A DNA stretch of 64,000 bases from Sphingosinicella sp963974575 (GCF_963974575.1 NZ_CAXBBQ010000001.1:558001-622000), one strand, 5' to 3'. Positions 48,592-57,774 are shown, numbered from the stretch's first letter. Program-made: numbers and translations. Notes: generated by a model from the letters alone, not told the origin.

Positions 48592-48660
48592 GCCGCGCCC
48601 TCGAATCGGCGCATTTTCGGGCTTCCCCGCCGAGTCCTGCCCGGTTAGACACCGGACGGA

Positions 48661-49140
48661 ATGACGGGTGAAACAACAAGCGGCCCGACCTCAGGCGCCT
48701 TTGTGGACGGTGTTCACCGCTTTCCCGTGCGCGTCTATTTCGAGGACACCGATCTTTCGGGAGTCGTTTATCACGCGAACTACCTGCGCTTCATGGAGCG
48801 CGCGCGGTCGGACATGCTGCGCGTCGCGGGGATCGACCAGCGCGCCTTCTTCGATGCGGGCGAGGGGGCCTACGCGGTGACGGACCTTCATATCCGTTAC
48901 GTGCGTCCCGCGCGGCTCGACGACGTGCTCCATGTTGAAAGCCGTGTAAAAAGCATCGGCGCGGCGTCGTGCCGGATCGCGCAAGTCATCGTACGTTCAG
49001 GGGAACTCGTCACGGATGCGCTTGTTACAGCTGCACTCGTCGGGCGAGACGGCAGGCCGAAGCGTCAGCCGCGGGAATGGCGCAGGGTATTCGAGGATTT
49101 GGCCGTAAAGGCGGGAAACGGGGAGCCGGATGGAAACTGA
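48661..49140 (+). CDS. ybgC: Tol-Pal-associated acyl-CoA thioesterase
   Basis: The 159-residue hotdog enzyme has FPVRVYFEDTDLSGVVYHANYLRFMERARSDMLRV, the 4HBT catalytic segment with Asp in FEDTD and the H-x-N-Y loop. It hydrolyses acyl-CoA thioesters and is a standard first gene of the tol-pal cluster. The ATG at 48661 leaves a ~20-residue leader before the domain. Its end overlaps the tolQ start by 11 nt. Confidence 0.93.
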   Translation: MTGETTSGPTSGAFVDGVHRFPVRVYFEDTDLSGVVYHANYLRFMERARSDMLRVAGIDQRAFFDAGEGAYAVTDLHIRYVRPARLDDVLHVESRVKSIGAASCRIAQVIVRSGELVTDALVTAALVGRDGRPKRQPREWRRVFEDLAVKAGNGEPDGN

Positions 49141-49843
49141 GGTTGCAAACGTCGCGTTGGCGGGGGCCGCGGATATGTCGCCGTGGGCGCTGTTCATGCA
49201 GGCGGATATCGTCGTCAAGGCGGTGATGATCGGGCTTCTGTTCGCGTCGATCTGGTCGTGGGCGATCATCATCGAACGTGCACGGCGGCTGAAGGTGATC
49301 GGCAAGCAGACCGAGGCATTCGAAAACCGCTTCTGGAAGGCGAACAGCTTCGAGGACATCCGCGAGGCACCGGGCAAGGCCGAACATCCGGCAACCAAGG
49401 TGTTCGCGGCGGCGATGAGCGAGTGGCGGCGTTCGACGGCGGGCGGCACTTACGACCGCGTCGGCCTTCGCACGCGCCTCGGCGGTGTGATGGGCGTCGC
49501 CATCGCGCGCGAGATCGACACGCTTTCCGACCGGCTCAACATTCTTGCCACCATCGGCTCTGTCTCGCCGTTTGTCGGCCTGTTCGGGACGGTGTGGGGT
49601 ATCATGCGCAGCTTCACCTCGATCGCGGCGACGCAGAACACGACGCTCGCCGTCGTTGCGCCCGGCATCGCCGAGGCGCTGTTCGCGACCGCGATGGGTC
49701 TGTTCGCGGCGATTCCCGCAGTGATCGGCTACAACCGGCTTCTCTACGGCATCGGCCGTGTCGAGGGGCGCCTGCACAATTTCGCCGAGGAGTTCCAGGG
49801 CGAACTCTCGCGTGAGCTTGAAACCATGGCACCGAAGGCCTGA
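49130..49843 (+). CDS. tolQ: Tol-Pal system proton-channel subunit TolQ
   Basis: The 237-residue membrane protein has three transmembrane segments, VVKAVMIGLLFASIWSWAIIIERA near the N-terminus and two within ILATIGSVSPFVGLFGTVWGIMRSF … VAPGIAEALFATAMGLFAAIPAVIGYN. That is the MotA/TolQ/ExbB pattern. With TolR it forms the proton-driven motor for outer-membrane constriction at division. GGGGAG precedes the ATG, inside ybgC. Confidence 0.96.
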   Translation: METEVANVALAGAADMSPWALFMQADIVVKAVMIGLLFASIWSWAIIIERARRLKVIGKQTEAFENRFWKANSFEDIREAPGKAEHPATKVFAAAMSEWRRSTAGGTYDRVGLRTRLGGVMGVAIAREIDTLSDRLNILATIGSVSPFVGLFGTVWGIMRSFTSIAATQNTTLAVVAPGIAEALFATAMGLFAAIPAVIGYNRLLYGIGRVEGRLHNFAEEFQGELSRELETMAPKA

Positions 49844-49846
49844 CGC

Positions 49847-50293
49847 ATGGCGATGGGCATAGCTCCCGGTGGACGCAGAGGCGGCAAGGCGCCGCCGATG
49901 AGCGAGATCAACGTGACGCCGCTTGTCGACGTCATGCTCGTCCTGCTCATCATTTTCATGGTGACGGCGCCGCTGCTCGTCTCCGGCGTTCCCATCGACC
50001 TTCCCGATAGCAAGGCGGGCGCGCTGAAGCAGGACAACACGCCGATCCAGGTGTCGCTGAGCGCCGAGGGCGAGGTTTATGTCGACGAGCAGCTCGTGCC
50101 CGCCGAAGAGCTTGCTGCGAAGCTCGCAGCGATCGGCGAAGCGCGTGCGGGCGAAGCGGAGGGGCCGCGCGTCTATGTGCGCGCCGACCGCCGCCTCGAC
50201 TTCGGAAACGTGATGCGCGTGATGGGCGAGGTGAACGCCGCGGGTTTCAAAAAGGTCGCGCTCGTGAGCGAGGCCGGCGCAGAGGACCGGTGA
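49847..50293 (+). CDS. tolR: Tol-Pal system subunit TolR
   Basis: The 148-residue protein has the single transmembrane helix with the proton-carrying Asp (MSEINVTPLVDVMLVLLIIFMVTAPLLVSGVPIDLP) and a periplasmic ExbD-like domain (IQVSLSAEGEVYVDEQLVPAEEL … VYVRADRRLDFGNVMRVMGEV). It starts 4 bp after tolQ and overlaps tolA at GTGA. Confidence 0.95.
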   Translation: MAMGIAPGGRRGGKAPPMSEINVTPLVDVMLVLLIIFMVTAPLLVSGVPIDLPDSKAGALKQDNTPIQVSLSAEGEVYVDEQLVPAEELAAKLAAIGEARAGEAEGPRVYVRADRRLDFGNVMRVMGEVNAAGFKKVALVSEAGAEDR

Positions 50294-51078
50294 CCGAGAA
50301 TCGTGCGATCCTGATTGCCGGCGTGGCGCACCTGGCGCTGTTCGCCGGGCTGTCGCTGAGCTGGAGCCTGATGTCGAAGGACATCGCGCCGATCGTGGAG
50401 CCGATCCCGGTCGAGTTTGTCGACATTTCCGACGTGCCGACCGTGCAGGAAAAGCCCAAGCCTTCGATCGAGGCGGCGCCGCGCGAGACGGTGGAGGAAG
50501 CCGAGCCTGAGGTCGTTGAGCCCGAGCCGACGCCGGAACCGACCCCGCCGCCGGTTGAGGTCGCGCCAAAGGAAGCGCCGAAGCCCAAGGCCGAGCCGAA
50601 AAAGCCTGATCCCAAGCCGATCGAAAAGCCGAAACCCAAGCGTGATCTTTCGAACCTGATCGACAAATCGCTGAAGGACGCGCCGCGGAAGACCAAGCCG
50701 ACCGACTTCGCGAAATCGATCGAACAGGCGATTCCCGAAGGCGCCAAGCTCGACGCGCGGACGATGGCAACGCTGGCACAGGCGATCCGCGACCGTATCT
50801 ACCGCTGCTGGGACCCGGGCGCGGGCGGACCGGACGCGCGCAATATCAAGACGCTGCTGCGCGTGCGCGTGCAGCGCGACGGCACCATCATCGGCCGGCC
50901 GGAGGTGTTGTCGCAGAGCGGCGTCGGCCCCGGCAACGCCGCTTATGGCCGCGTGGCGCGCGACGCCGCGATCCGCGCCGTTATGAACCCCGCATGTTCA
51001 CTGGAAGGACTTCCCCCGGAACTTTATGACGGGTGGAAGGATTTCGAACTCAATTTCGACCCAAGCGAGACGCTGTAA
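50290..51078 (+). CDS. tolA: Tol-Pal linker protein TolA (TonB C-terminal domain)
   Basis: The 262-residue protein has an N-terminal membrane anchor (ILIAGVAHLALFAGLSLSWSLM) and a long Pro/Glu/Lys-rich periplasmic arm (about 55-130, repeated KPK, PEPTPEPTPPP and EPKKPDPKP). The TonB/TolA C-terminal domain follows (IRDRIYRCWDPGAGG … LLRVRVQRDGTIIGRPEVL). It couples TolQR energy to TolB/Pal. GTG start overlaps tolR. The low-complexity arm is expected for the family. Confidence 0.92.
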   Translation: MTENRAILIAGVAHLALFAGLSLSWSLMSKDIAPIVEPIPVEFVDISDVPTVQEKPKPSIEAAPRETVEEAEPEVVEPEPTPEPTPPPVEVAPKEAPKPKAEPKKPDPKPIEKPKPKRDLSNLIDKSLKDAPRKTKPTDFAKSIEQAIPEGAKLDARTMATLAQAIRDRIYRCWDPGAGGPDARNIKTLLRVRVQRDGTIIGRPEVLSQSGVGPGNAAYGRVARDAAIRAVMNPACSLEGLPPELYDGWKDFELNFDPSETL

Positions 51079-51082
51079 GGAA

Positions 51083-52414
51083 ATGCCTGTGAAACGCCTC
51101 ATCTCCGCACTGTCGGCCCTTTTGATCGCGATCGCCGCGACACCGGCCGCCGCCCAGCTTCGCGTCGACATCAACGCGGGCATTTCGAAGCCGATGCCGA
51201 TCGCGGTGCCCGCGTTCACGACGCCCGCGCTCGCGACCACGGTTGCCGGCGACACGGCGGCGCTCGGGCGGCAGGTGGCGGAGGTCGTTTCGAACGACCT
51301 TGCAAGCTCCGGCCTCTTCAAGCCGATCAACCCTTCGGCGTTCACCACGACCGTCGCCTATGCCGACGTGCTGGCGCCGCGCTTCCCGAACTGGCGGACG
51401 GTGGCGGCGCAGGCGCTGGTCACGGGCTTCGTGCAGGTGAACGGCAACGGCTCGATCACGGTGGGCTGCTATCTATACGATGTATTCTCAGAGGAGATCC
51501 TCGCGCGGGAGGGCTTCTCGACGCAGCCGGCGTTCTGGCGGCGGGCCGCGCACAAGTGCGCTGATGCGGTCTATTCGCGGCTGACGGGGGAAAGCGGATA
51601 CTTCGACAGCCGCATCGTCTATGTTTCGGAAACGGGTAGCCAGACGAAGCGCATCAAGCGGCTTGCGATCATGGATCAGGACGGTGCCAACCACCGCTTC
51701 CTGACGAACGGCCAGAACCTCGTGCTGACGCCGCGCTTCTCGCCGAGCCAGCAGACGGTCGCCTACATGTCGTTCGCGCAGAACCGGCCGCGCGTTTACG
51801 TCTACAACATCGGCACCGGGCGCCAGACGCTGGTCGGCAACTTTCCGAACATGAGCTTCGCGCCGCGCTTCTCGCCCGATGGGCAGAGCCTCGTGTTCTC
51901 GATGGCGCAGGGCGGCAACACCGATATCTATCGCATGAGCGTGAACGGCGGCACGCCGCAGCGGCTGACGAGCACGCCCGGCATCGATACCGGCCCGAGC
52001 TATTCGCCCGACGGCAGCAAGATCGTGTTCGAATCGGATCGTGGCGGCACGCAGCAGCTCTACGTGATGAACGCGGACGGTTCGGACCAGCGCCGGATCA
52101 GCTTCGGCGGCGGACGTTATGCGACACCGGTATGGTCCCCGCGCGGCGATCTCATCGCCTTTACGCGCATGGGCGGCGGCGGTTTCCGAATCGGCGTGAT
52201 GCGCCCCGACGGCTCGGGCGAGCGGCTGCTCACCGACAGCTGGGGCGATGAGGGGCCGACCTGGTCGCCGAACGGCCGTGTCGTGATGTTCTTCCGGAGC
52301 CAGCGTGGCGGGCGCGCCGACCTCTGGTCGGTGGACCTTACGGGCGTCAACGAACGGCGCATTCCGACACCGCTCGACGGGTCCGATCCGGCGTGGTCTC
52401 CACTTTTGCCTTAA
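51083..52414 (+). CDS. tolB: Periplasmic Tol-Pal protein TolB
   Basis: The 443-residue precursor has a signal peptide (VKRLISALSALLIAIAATPAAAQ), an N-terminal alpha/beta domain (about 25-165), and a six-bladed beta-propeller. The blades repeat FSPDGQSLVFS-, YSPDGSKIVFE- and WSPNGRVVMFF-type units. It binds Pal. ATG at 51083 has AAGGA upstream and is 5 bp after the tolA stop. Confidence 0.96.
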   Translation: MPVKRLISALSALLIAIAATPAAAQLRVDINAGISKPMPIAVPAFTTPALATTVAGDTAALGRQVAEVVSNDLASSGLFKPINPSAFTTTVAYADVLAPRFPNWRTVAAQALVTGFVQVNGNGSITVGCYLYDVFSEEILAREGFSTQPAFWRRAAHKCADAVYSRLTGESGYFDSRIVYVSETGSQTKRIKRLAIMDQDGANHRFLTNGQNLVLTPRFSPSQQTVAYMSFAQNRPRVYVYNIGTGRQTLVGNFPNMSFAPRFSPDGQSLVFSMAQGGNTDIYRMSVNGGTPQRLTSTPGIDTGPSYSPDGSKIVFESDRGGTQQLYVMNADGSDQRRISFGGGRYATPVWSPRGDLIAFTRMGGGGFRIGVMRPDGSGERLLTDSWGDEGPTWSPNGRVVMFFRSQRGGRADLWSVDLTGVNERRIPTPLDGSDPAWSPLLP

Positions 52415-52501
52415 AAAGCATAGCATTCAGGTGTTATTAAGGGTTGTCGACCGAGTTCAGTTTGGAAACCGTAATGACGGATTCGCGTTGTTGAGTGGAA
52501 A

Positions 52502-52518
52502 CCGGCGACTGTCGCCGG
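52502..52518 (+). terminator. Hairpin between tolB and pal, possible partial terminator
   Basis: CCGGCGA (52502-52508) pairs with TCGCCGG (52512-52518), followed by GTTCTTTTGG. The stem ends 34 nt before the pal start. It could thin transcription into pal, or pal may have its own promoter in the 138-bp gap. Confidence 0.4.
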
Positions 52519-52552
52519 GTTCTTTTGGGGTTCCGAGACAGGGAGAGTGATG

Positions 52553-53086
52553 ATGAAGACTGCCTTGAAAGTGGTGATGGTGGCCGCGCTGGTCACGACG
52601 GCAGCGTGCTCGAAGAAGGCCGAAGAGCTGCCGCCGCCGCCGCCGCCCGCGGCCCCGGCTGAAACACCGACCCCGACTCCGGCGCCTGCGCCCGTCACCA
52701 GCACGGTTGTGCCGGGCAGTGTCGAGGACTTCGTCCAGCAGGCGGGCAGCGACCGCGTGTTCTTCGAGTTCGACAGCTACCAGCTCGACAGCGCGTCGCA
52801 GGCGACGCTGACGAAGCAGGCCGGCTGGCTCGCCCAGTATGCGAACGTGAAGGTCACGATCGAAGGCCACGCCGACGAGCGCGGCACGCGTGAATACAAC
52901 CTCGCGCTGGGTGAACGCCGCGCCAACTCGGTGAAGAACTTCCTCGCCGGGCAGGGCGTTGCCGCTGATCGCATCAGCGTGATCAGCTACGGCAAGGAAC
53001 GTCCGGCCGTCGAAGGTTCGGACGAGAGCGCCTGGGCACAGAACCGCCGCGCCGTCACGGTGCTGGTCGGCGCTGCCGCGAGCTGA
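52553..53086 (+). CDS. pal: Peptidoglycan-associated lipoprotein Pal
   Basis: The ~177-residue lipoprotein has a signal with lipobox TAAC (VVMVAALVTTAACSKKAEEL), a Pro-rich linker, and the OmpA-like peptidoglycan-binding domain (RVFFEFDSYQLDSASQATL … VTIEGHADERGTREYNLALGERRANSVKNFL). It anchors the outer membrane to peptidoglycan. GGGAG lies 7 nt before ATG 52553; GTG 52547 and ATG 52550 are alternatives. Confidence 0.95.
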   Translation: MKTALKVVMVAALVTTAACSKKAEELPPPPPPAAPAETPTPTPAPAPVTSTVVPGSVEDFVQQAGSDRVFFEFDSYQLDSASQATLTKQAGWLAQYANVKVTIEGHADERGTREYNLALGERRANSVKNFLAGQGVAADRISVISYGKERPAVEGSDESAWAQNRRAVTVLVGAAAS

Positions 53087-53111
53087 GCCCGCGTCAGACT
53101 GAAGTTGGAGA

Positions 53112-53142
53112 GGGCCGTCCTTCGGGGCGGCCCTTTTCTTTT
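53112..53142 (+). terminator. Rho-independent terminator of the tol-pal cluster
   Basis: GGGCCGTCC (53112-53120) pairs with GGGCGGCCC (53125-53133, one G-U) around a TTCG tetraloop, followed by TTTTCTTTT. It lies 25 bp after the pal stop. Confidence 0.9.
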
Positions 53143-53297
53143 GCGGCGAGACCTGTGAGCGGGCGGAGCCATGGCACGCCGCGGCCGACGATGTAGAACA
53201 GCGATCCGTGCTCCCGCGCCAGCCCACGATACCGGCAGGTCTTGGGTTCGCCGCGAAGCTCGCGTATATCCGCCCGCGAAAGGTGAGAGTCCCCAGC

Positions 53298-54434
53298 ATG
53301 TCCCTTCGTCCCTGGCGCGATATCGCGCGGCGCAAATCGCGGCAGATCATGGTCGGCAGCGTTCCGGTGGGTGGAGACGCGCCGATCACCGTGCAGACCA
53401 TGACCAACACGCCGACCTCCGACGCGAAGGCGACGATCGACCAGATCCGCCGCTGCGAGGAAGCGGGGGCGGACATCATCCGCGTGTCGTGCCCCGATGT
53501 CGAATCGACCACGGCGTTCCGGCAGATCGCGCGGGCGGCGCGGGTGCCGCTCGTCGCCGACATTCATTTCCACTACAAGCGCGCGCTCGAAGCGGCGGAC
53601 GCAGGCGCGGCGTGCCTGCGCATCAATCCGGGCAACATCGGATCGTCGGAGCGTGTGGCGGAAGTGGTGCGCGCCGCGAAGGCGAACGGCTGCGCGATCC
53701 GCATCGGCGTCAACGCGGGAAGCCTTGAGAAGGATTTGCTCGAAAAGTACGGCGAGCCGTGCCCCGAGGCGCTCGTCGAAAGCGCGCTCGATCATATCCG
53801 CCTGCTCGAGGAGCACGACTTCCGCGAATACAAGGTGGCGGTGAAGGCTTCCGACGCGTTCCTCGCGGTTGCGGCCTACCAGCAACTCGCCGAAGCCGTG
53901 GATTGCCCGCTGCATCTCGGCATCACCGAGGCGGGCGGGCTGATCGGCGGCACGGTGAAGTCGGCGATCGGCATCGGCTCGCTGCTCTGGTTCGGCGTCG
54001 GCGACACGATCCGCGTGTCGCTGTCCGCGGAGCCCGAGGAGGAAGTCCGCGTCGGCTATGAAATCCTGAAGACGCTCGGCCTGCGCACGCGCGGCGTCCG
54101 CGTCGTGTCCTGCCCCAGCTGCGCGCGCCAGGGCTTCGACGTCATCCGCACGGTGCAGGCGCTGGAGGATGCGCTCCAGCACATCAAGACGCCGATGTCG
54201 CTCTCGATCCTCGGCTGTGTCGTCAACGGTCCCGGCGAGGCGCGCGAGACCGACATCGGCATCACCGGCGGCGGCAACGGCAAGCACATGGTCTATTTGT
54301 CGGGCATCACCGACCACACGATCGCGGACGCTGACATGATCGCGCACGTCGTGGGTCTTGTTGAAGCCAAGGCTGCCGAGATCGAAGCGGGGAGCGCGGT
54401 GAGCATGGACACGTTGCACGGCAAGGCCGCATGA
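53298..54434 (+). CDS. ispG: 4-hydroxy-3-methylbut-2-enyl diphosphate synthase
   Basis: The 378-residue enzyme has the IspG TIM barrel (IMVGSVPVGGDAPITVQTMTNTPTSD … VPLVADIHFHYKRALEA … LRINPGNIG). The C-terminal [4Fe-4S] domain has the Cys set VVSCPSCARQGFDV and LGCVVNGPGEA with the catalytic Glu. It acts in the MEP isoprenoid pathway. ATG at 53298 was chosen over upstream codons as it begins the family core. It overlaps the next small gene by ATGA. Confidence 0.95.
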   Translation: MSLRPWRDIARRKSRQIMVGSVPVGGDAPITVQTMTNTPTSDAKATIDQIRRCEEAGADIIRVSCPDVESTTAFRQIARAARVPLVADIHFHYKRALEAADAGAACLRINPGNIGSSERVAEVVRAAKANGCAIRIGVNAGSLEKDLLEKYGEPCPEALVESALDHIRLLEEHDFREYKVAVKASDAFLAVAAYQQLAEAVDCPLHLGITEAGGLIGGTVKSAIGIGSLLWFGVGDTIRVSLSAEPEEEVRVGYEILKTLGLRTRGVRVVSCPSCARQGFDVIRTVQALEDALQHIKTPMSLSILGCVVNGPGEARETDIGITGGGNGKHMVYLSGITDHTIADADMIAHVVGLVEAKAAEIEAGSAVSMDTLHGKAA

Positions 54435-54691
54435 AGACGGGGTCCGACATCAGGCTCGAACCGCCGGTGGCGCGCAAGGCCGTTGCGACCGGCGCATCGG
54501 CAACCGGGGCAACGACGCTCGGCTACGGCGCCGTTGCGGCGCTGACGCTCGGGGCCTTCGCGCTCGGGGCTGTCGCGGTCGGCGCGCTTGCGATCGGGCG
54601 GCTCCGCATCGGCAAGGCGCGCATCCGCAAACTGCGGATCGACGAACTCGAGGTCGGAACGATCACCAGAACAGGCGAGGATCGCGCGTGA
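54431..54691 (+). CDS. Small Ala/Gly-repeat protein of unknown function
   Basis: The 86-residue product contains a regular short repeat: GYGAVAALTLGAFALGAVAV, then GALAIGRLRIGKARIRKL, where Gly or Ala recurs every five residues. This looks like a small solenoid (beta-helix-like) rather than a membrane helix, ending in a charged tail (DELEVGTITRTGEDRA). Similar sequences precede GNAT genes in other alphaproteobacteria as I recall, but I cannot name a family. It overlaps ispG (ATGA) and the GNAT gene (GTGA), so it is surely translated. Confidence 0.7.
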   Translation: MKTGSDIRLEPPVARKAVATGASATGATTLGYGAVAALTLGAFALGAVAVGALAIGRLRIGKARIRKLRIDELEVGTITRTGEDRA

Positions 54692-55170
54692 CCCTTTTGA
54701 TTCGCGCAGCGGTGCGCGAGGACGCGCCGCTTATCTTCCGTTTCATCTGCGATCTCGCCGAATATGAGAAACTGCGCCACGAGGTGAAAGGCGACGCCGA
54801 AGGGCTTGCCGAGCAGCTGTTCGGCCCGCGCCCCTATGCCGAGGTGCTGATCGCCGAGGATGACGGCGCGCCCCTTGGCTTTGCGCTGTTCTTCCACAAT
54901 TTCTCGACCTTTGAAGGGCGGCCGGGGATTTACCTCGAAGACCTGTTTGTCGCGCCCGAGGCGCGCGGCAAGGGTGCGGGCAAGGCGCTGCTCGCGCGGC
55001 TTGCGGCGCTTGCGATCGAGCGGGATTGCGCACGCGTCGAATGGGCGGTTCTCAACTGGAACACGCCTGCGATCGATTTCTACCGTTCGCTCGGCGCGCG
55101 GCCGATGGATGAATGGACGGTCAACCGCGTCGACGGCGAGGCGTTGAAGGCGCTCGCCGCGTCAGGGTAG
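54688..55170 (+). CDS. GNAT-family N-acetyltransferase (diamine acetyltransferase-like)
   Basis: The 160-residue protein matches the spermidine/thialysine acetyltransferase group: LLIRAAVREDAPLIFRFICDLAEYEKLRHEV, ALFFHNFSTFEGRPGIYLEDLFVAPEARGKGAGKALLARL, and VEWAVLNWNTPAIDFYRSLGARPMDEW. The acetyl-CoA loop is ARGKGAG. GTG start overlaps the small repeat protein. It converges on the M61 peptidase gene with a 9-bp overlap. Confidence 0.91.
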   Translation: MTLLIRAAVREDAPLIFRFICDLAEYEKLRHEVKGDAEGLAEQLFGPRPYAEVLIAEDDGAPLGFALFFHNFSTFEGRPGIYLEDLFVAPEARGKGAGKALLARLAALAIERDCARVEWAVLNWNTPAIDFYRSLGARPMDEWTVNRVDGEALKALAASG

Positions 55171-57063
55171 CGGTTCGAGTACGCGGTCGAGCGGCGCGGG
55201 GCCGTTGCCGAAACGTTCGAGGTGCGGATAGCGGAGTCCGCCGGTGTAGCCGAGGCGGATCGTGCGATAGCGCGGGCCTTCCTTCACGAGCAGTTCGATG
55301 GGGGTCTTGCCGCCCTTCGCGGCGGTGATCGTCGCCTTGAAATCGGCCTCGTTGAACTCGCGGCCGTTCACCGCCATGATCCGCGTCGCGGTCGTCACGC
55401 CTTCGCGGAACATCGGCCCGTCCCACACGACGTTGGAGATCGCCCCCGTAGCACTGACCGTGATGCCCACCGAATGGCTGAGATCGGTTGTGCGGCTGCG
55501 TGCGTCGCTCGAAACCTGATAGGGATTCGGCGTTTCCTTGAAGACGAGCCGGTAGCCGCCCTTCTCGATGCCGCCAAGCGGGGGTTTCGCGATCTCATCG
55601 ACGCGGGTTTTCAGGAAGGTCGCCCAGTCGTGCGGCGCGACCGCATCGAGCGCGGCGACAACATCCTCGAAGGTGTAGGTGACCGTGCCCCAATCGCCAT
55701 CGTTCATGCCGAAGAAGCCGCGCGCGAAATCGTCGAGCGATTTCCTGCCGCCAGTCTTCTCGCGGATCAGCATGTCGGCTTCCATCCAGATGAGCGAGCC
55801 TTCGCTGTAATAGTCTTCCGAACGCTGCCACGTGCGGAAGGCCTGCGGGCGGCGGGCGTTGGTGATGGGGTCGTTGGTGGTGTCGATGAGCGGCTTCCAC
55901 GCCCGGCCCGGCTGCATCTCGTAGAAGGCCGCCTGATTCGCGAACTCGCCGAGCACGACATCCTTTGGGATCAGCCCGGAGCGCGCGGCGAGCACCGAAT
56001 CCCAGTAGCTCGTCTGCCCTTCATAGACCCACAGCAGGCTGTTCTGCATCGGCGTGCGATAGTCCGGCGTCCAGAGATCGGCGCCGCGGCGGAACTTGCC
56101 GTTCCAGCTGTGCGTGAATTCATGGGGAAGCAGCCCACGCATTGCCGCCGTGTTCGCCCAGTCCGTAAAATAGACGCGGGGCAGAGCGTTTTCGGAGCTG
56201 CGGTGATGTTCAAGGCCGATGCCGCCAAGCTCGGTGGAGAGCGCGAACAGGAATTCGTAGCGGTCGTAGTGGCGCGATCCGAACAGCTTTATCGCCTGAT
56301 CGACCATGCGCCGGTGCGCCGCGATCTGATCGTCGGTGGCGGCAAGGTCGCCGGGGCGATCGGCGAAGACATTGAGGCGAACGTCGTGGCCGAGATCCCA
56401 CGCCTTGTAGTTGCTCCCGGCGAACATCGGGCTGTCGACGAGCGTTTCGAAATCGGTCTCGGCGTAGCGGAGCGTATTGCCGGTGCGCACCACACCGTCC
56501 AGCGCGGCGACACCCTGCCAGCCTTCGGGCAGCGTGACCGCGGGGCGCACGCGGATCTGCCGCGTGTAGTGACCTGCCGGGTAGAGCGCGACCGTCTCCC
56601 ATTGCAGGTTCAGCATCTCCGCCGTCACGCTGACGCGGCCCTGATTGCCCTCCGTGGGGGAAAGGTACTGGAAGCGGACGTCGAGCACCTTCGCGCCCTT
56701 CGGCACATCGACGGTGAAGGCATAGACGTCGCGCGGGTCGCGCTTCCACGGCACGGGCTTGCCGCCCGCGCTGATCGTGAGCCCGGCAAGCGCGGCGATC
56801 GGACCGCGCGGGGCGTGCTTGCCGGGGAGCCATTCGGGATAGCGCAGCGTCAGCGGCCCCGGCACGGCGACGGGGATCTGCTGGCGGACGCCGAGGATAC
56901 GCCGGGCCGTGTCCGTGGCGTCGATATCGAGCGTCATCACGCCCGGGTAGCGGAGATCCTGCGCGGGCTGTTCCGCTTGAACATAGGTGGGTGTTCGGGG
57001 AAGGCTGTTTTCAGCGGCGGCGGGGGCCGCCAGAAGAATCAGGAACGAACAGAACGCACGCAA
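55162..57063 (-). CDS. M61-family (glycyl aminopeptidase-like) metallopeptidase, secreted
   Basis: The 633-residue precursor has a signal peptide (MRAFCSFLILLAAPAAAENS), an N-terminal beta-sandwich (about 45-190) and a thermolysin-like catalytic domain. The zinc motif is HEFTHSWNGKFRRGADLW (HExxH) with a downstream Glu in VYEGQTSYWDSVLAA. A C-terminal PDZ-like domain follows (GITVSATGAISNVVWDGPMFREGVTTATRIMAVNGREF). Members are periplasmic aminopeptidases acting on Gly/Ala-rich peptides. The long frame on the opposite strand is a shadow. Confidence 0.93.
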   Translation of the reverse strand: MRAFCSFLILLAAPAAAENSLPRTPTYVQAEQPAQDLRYPGVMTLDIDATDTARRILGVRQQIPVAVPGPLTLRYPEWLPGKHAPRGPIAALAGLTISAGGKPVPWKRDPRDVYAFTVDVPKGAKVLDVRFQYLSPTEGNQGRVSVTAEMLNLQWETVALYPAGHYTRQIRVRPAVTLPEGWQGVAALDGVVRTGNTLRYAETDFETLVDSPMFAGSNYKAWDLGHDVRLNVFADRPGDLAATDDQIAAHRRMVDQAIKLFGSRHYDRYEFLFALSTELGGIGLEHHRSSENALPRVYFTDWANTAAMRGLLPHEFTHSWNGKFRRGADLWTPDYRTPMQNSLLWVYEGQTSYWDSVLAARSGLIPKDVVLGEFANQAAFYEMQPGRAWKPLIDTTNDPITNARRPQAFRTWQRSEDYYSEGSLIWMEADMLIREKTGGRKSLDDFARGFFGMNDGDWGTVTYTFEDVVAALDAVAPHDWATFLKTRVDEIAKPPLGGIEKGGYRLVFKETPNPYQVSSDARSRTTDLSHSVGITVSATGAISNVVWDGPMFREGVTTATRIMAVNGREFNEADFKATITAAKGGKTPIELLVKEGPRYRTIRLGYTGGLRYPHLERFGNGPAPLDRVLEPLP

Positions 57064-57125
57064 GGCAGTCTCCCCGGGAAATGACTTTCCCCGAGGAATG
57101 ACGGAATTGTTTCAGACGGTAAAGA

Positions 57126-57659
57126 TCAGCCCTTGGTCTTCGCGCGCTCGACGCCGTCCAGAATCAGCTGGCGTGCCTTTTCGGCATCGCCCCAGCCGTT
57201 CAGCTTCGCCCACTTGCCGGGTTCGAGATCCTTGTAGTGCTCGAAGAAGTGCTCGATCTGGCGCAGCACGATCGGCGGCAGGTCGCTGTGGTTGGTGACG
57301 TTGCCGTAGTAGGGGAAGGTCGAATCGACGGGCACGGTGAGCAGCTTCTCGTCGCCGCCCTTGTCGTCTTCCATCAGCAGCACGCCGACCGGGCGCACGC
57401 GGATCACCGCGCCCGAGATGATCGGCGAGCGCGTGATGACGAGCGCGTCGAGCGGATCGCCGTCCTCGCCGAGCGTGTGCGGGATGAAGCCGTAGTTCGC
57501 CGGATAACGCATCGGCGTGTGCAGGATGCGATCGACGAAGATCGCGCCTGAGTCCTTGTCGAACTCGTATTTCACCGGTTCACCGCCGATCGGCACCTCG
57601 ATGATGACATTGAGTTCGTGGGGCGGGTTCGGTCCGACGGGAATCTTTGATATATCCAT
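57126..57659 (-). CDS. ppa: Inorganic pyrophosphatase
   Basis: The 177-residue family I enzyme has MDISKIPVGPNPPHELNVIIEVPIGGEPVKYEFDK, the metal-binding signature DGDPLDALVI, VLLMEDDKGGDEKLL, and a C-terminal HFFEHYKDLEPGKWAKLNGW. It hydrolyses pyrophosphate to drive biosynthesis. It is divergent from hisS, with a 115-bp gap that should contain both promoters. Confidence 0.96.
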   Translation of the reverse strand: MDISKIPVGPNPPHELNVIIEVPIGGEPVKYEFDKDSGAIFVDRILHTPMRYPANYGFIPHTLGEDGDPLDALVITRSPIISGAVIRVRPVGVLLMEDDKGGDEKLLTVPVDSTFPYYGNVTNHSDLPPIVLRQIEHFFEHYKDLEPGKWAKLNGWGDAEKARQLILDGVERAKTKG

Positions 57660-57774
57660 GGCGCGCGGCGTTTAGCGGTTCTTCGCGTCGAAGGGAACCG
57701 CTGAATGTTGCATCGCAGCAGAAATCGCATGAACGGTTTCCACGGCCCGCGAGACGGTCTAAAGCGCGGCGCTT

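Noticed and set aside
55222..57084. A 620-codon open frame opposite the M61 peptidase
   Set aside because: No domain is visible, and the opposite strand encodes a complete M61 peptidase with signal peptide and HExxH motif. High GC makes such shadows common.
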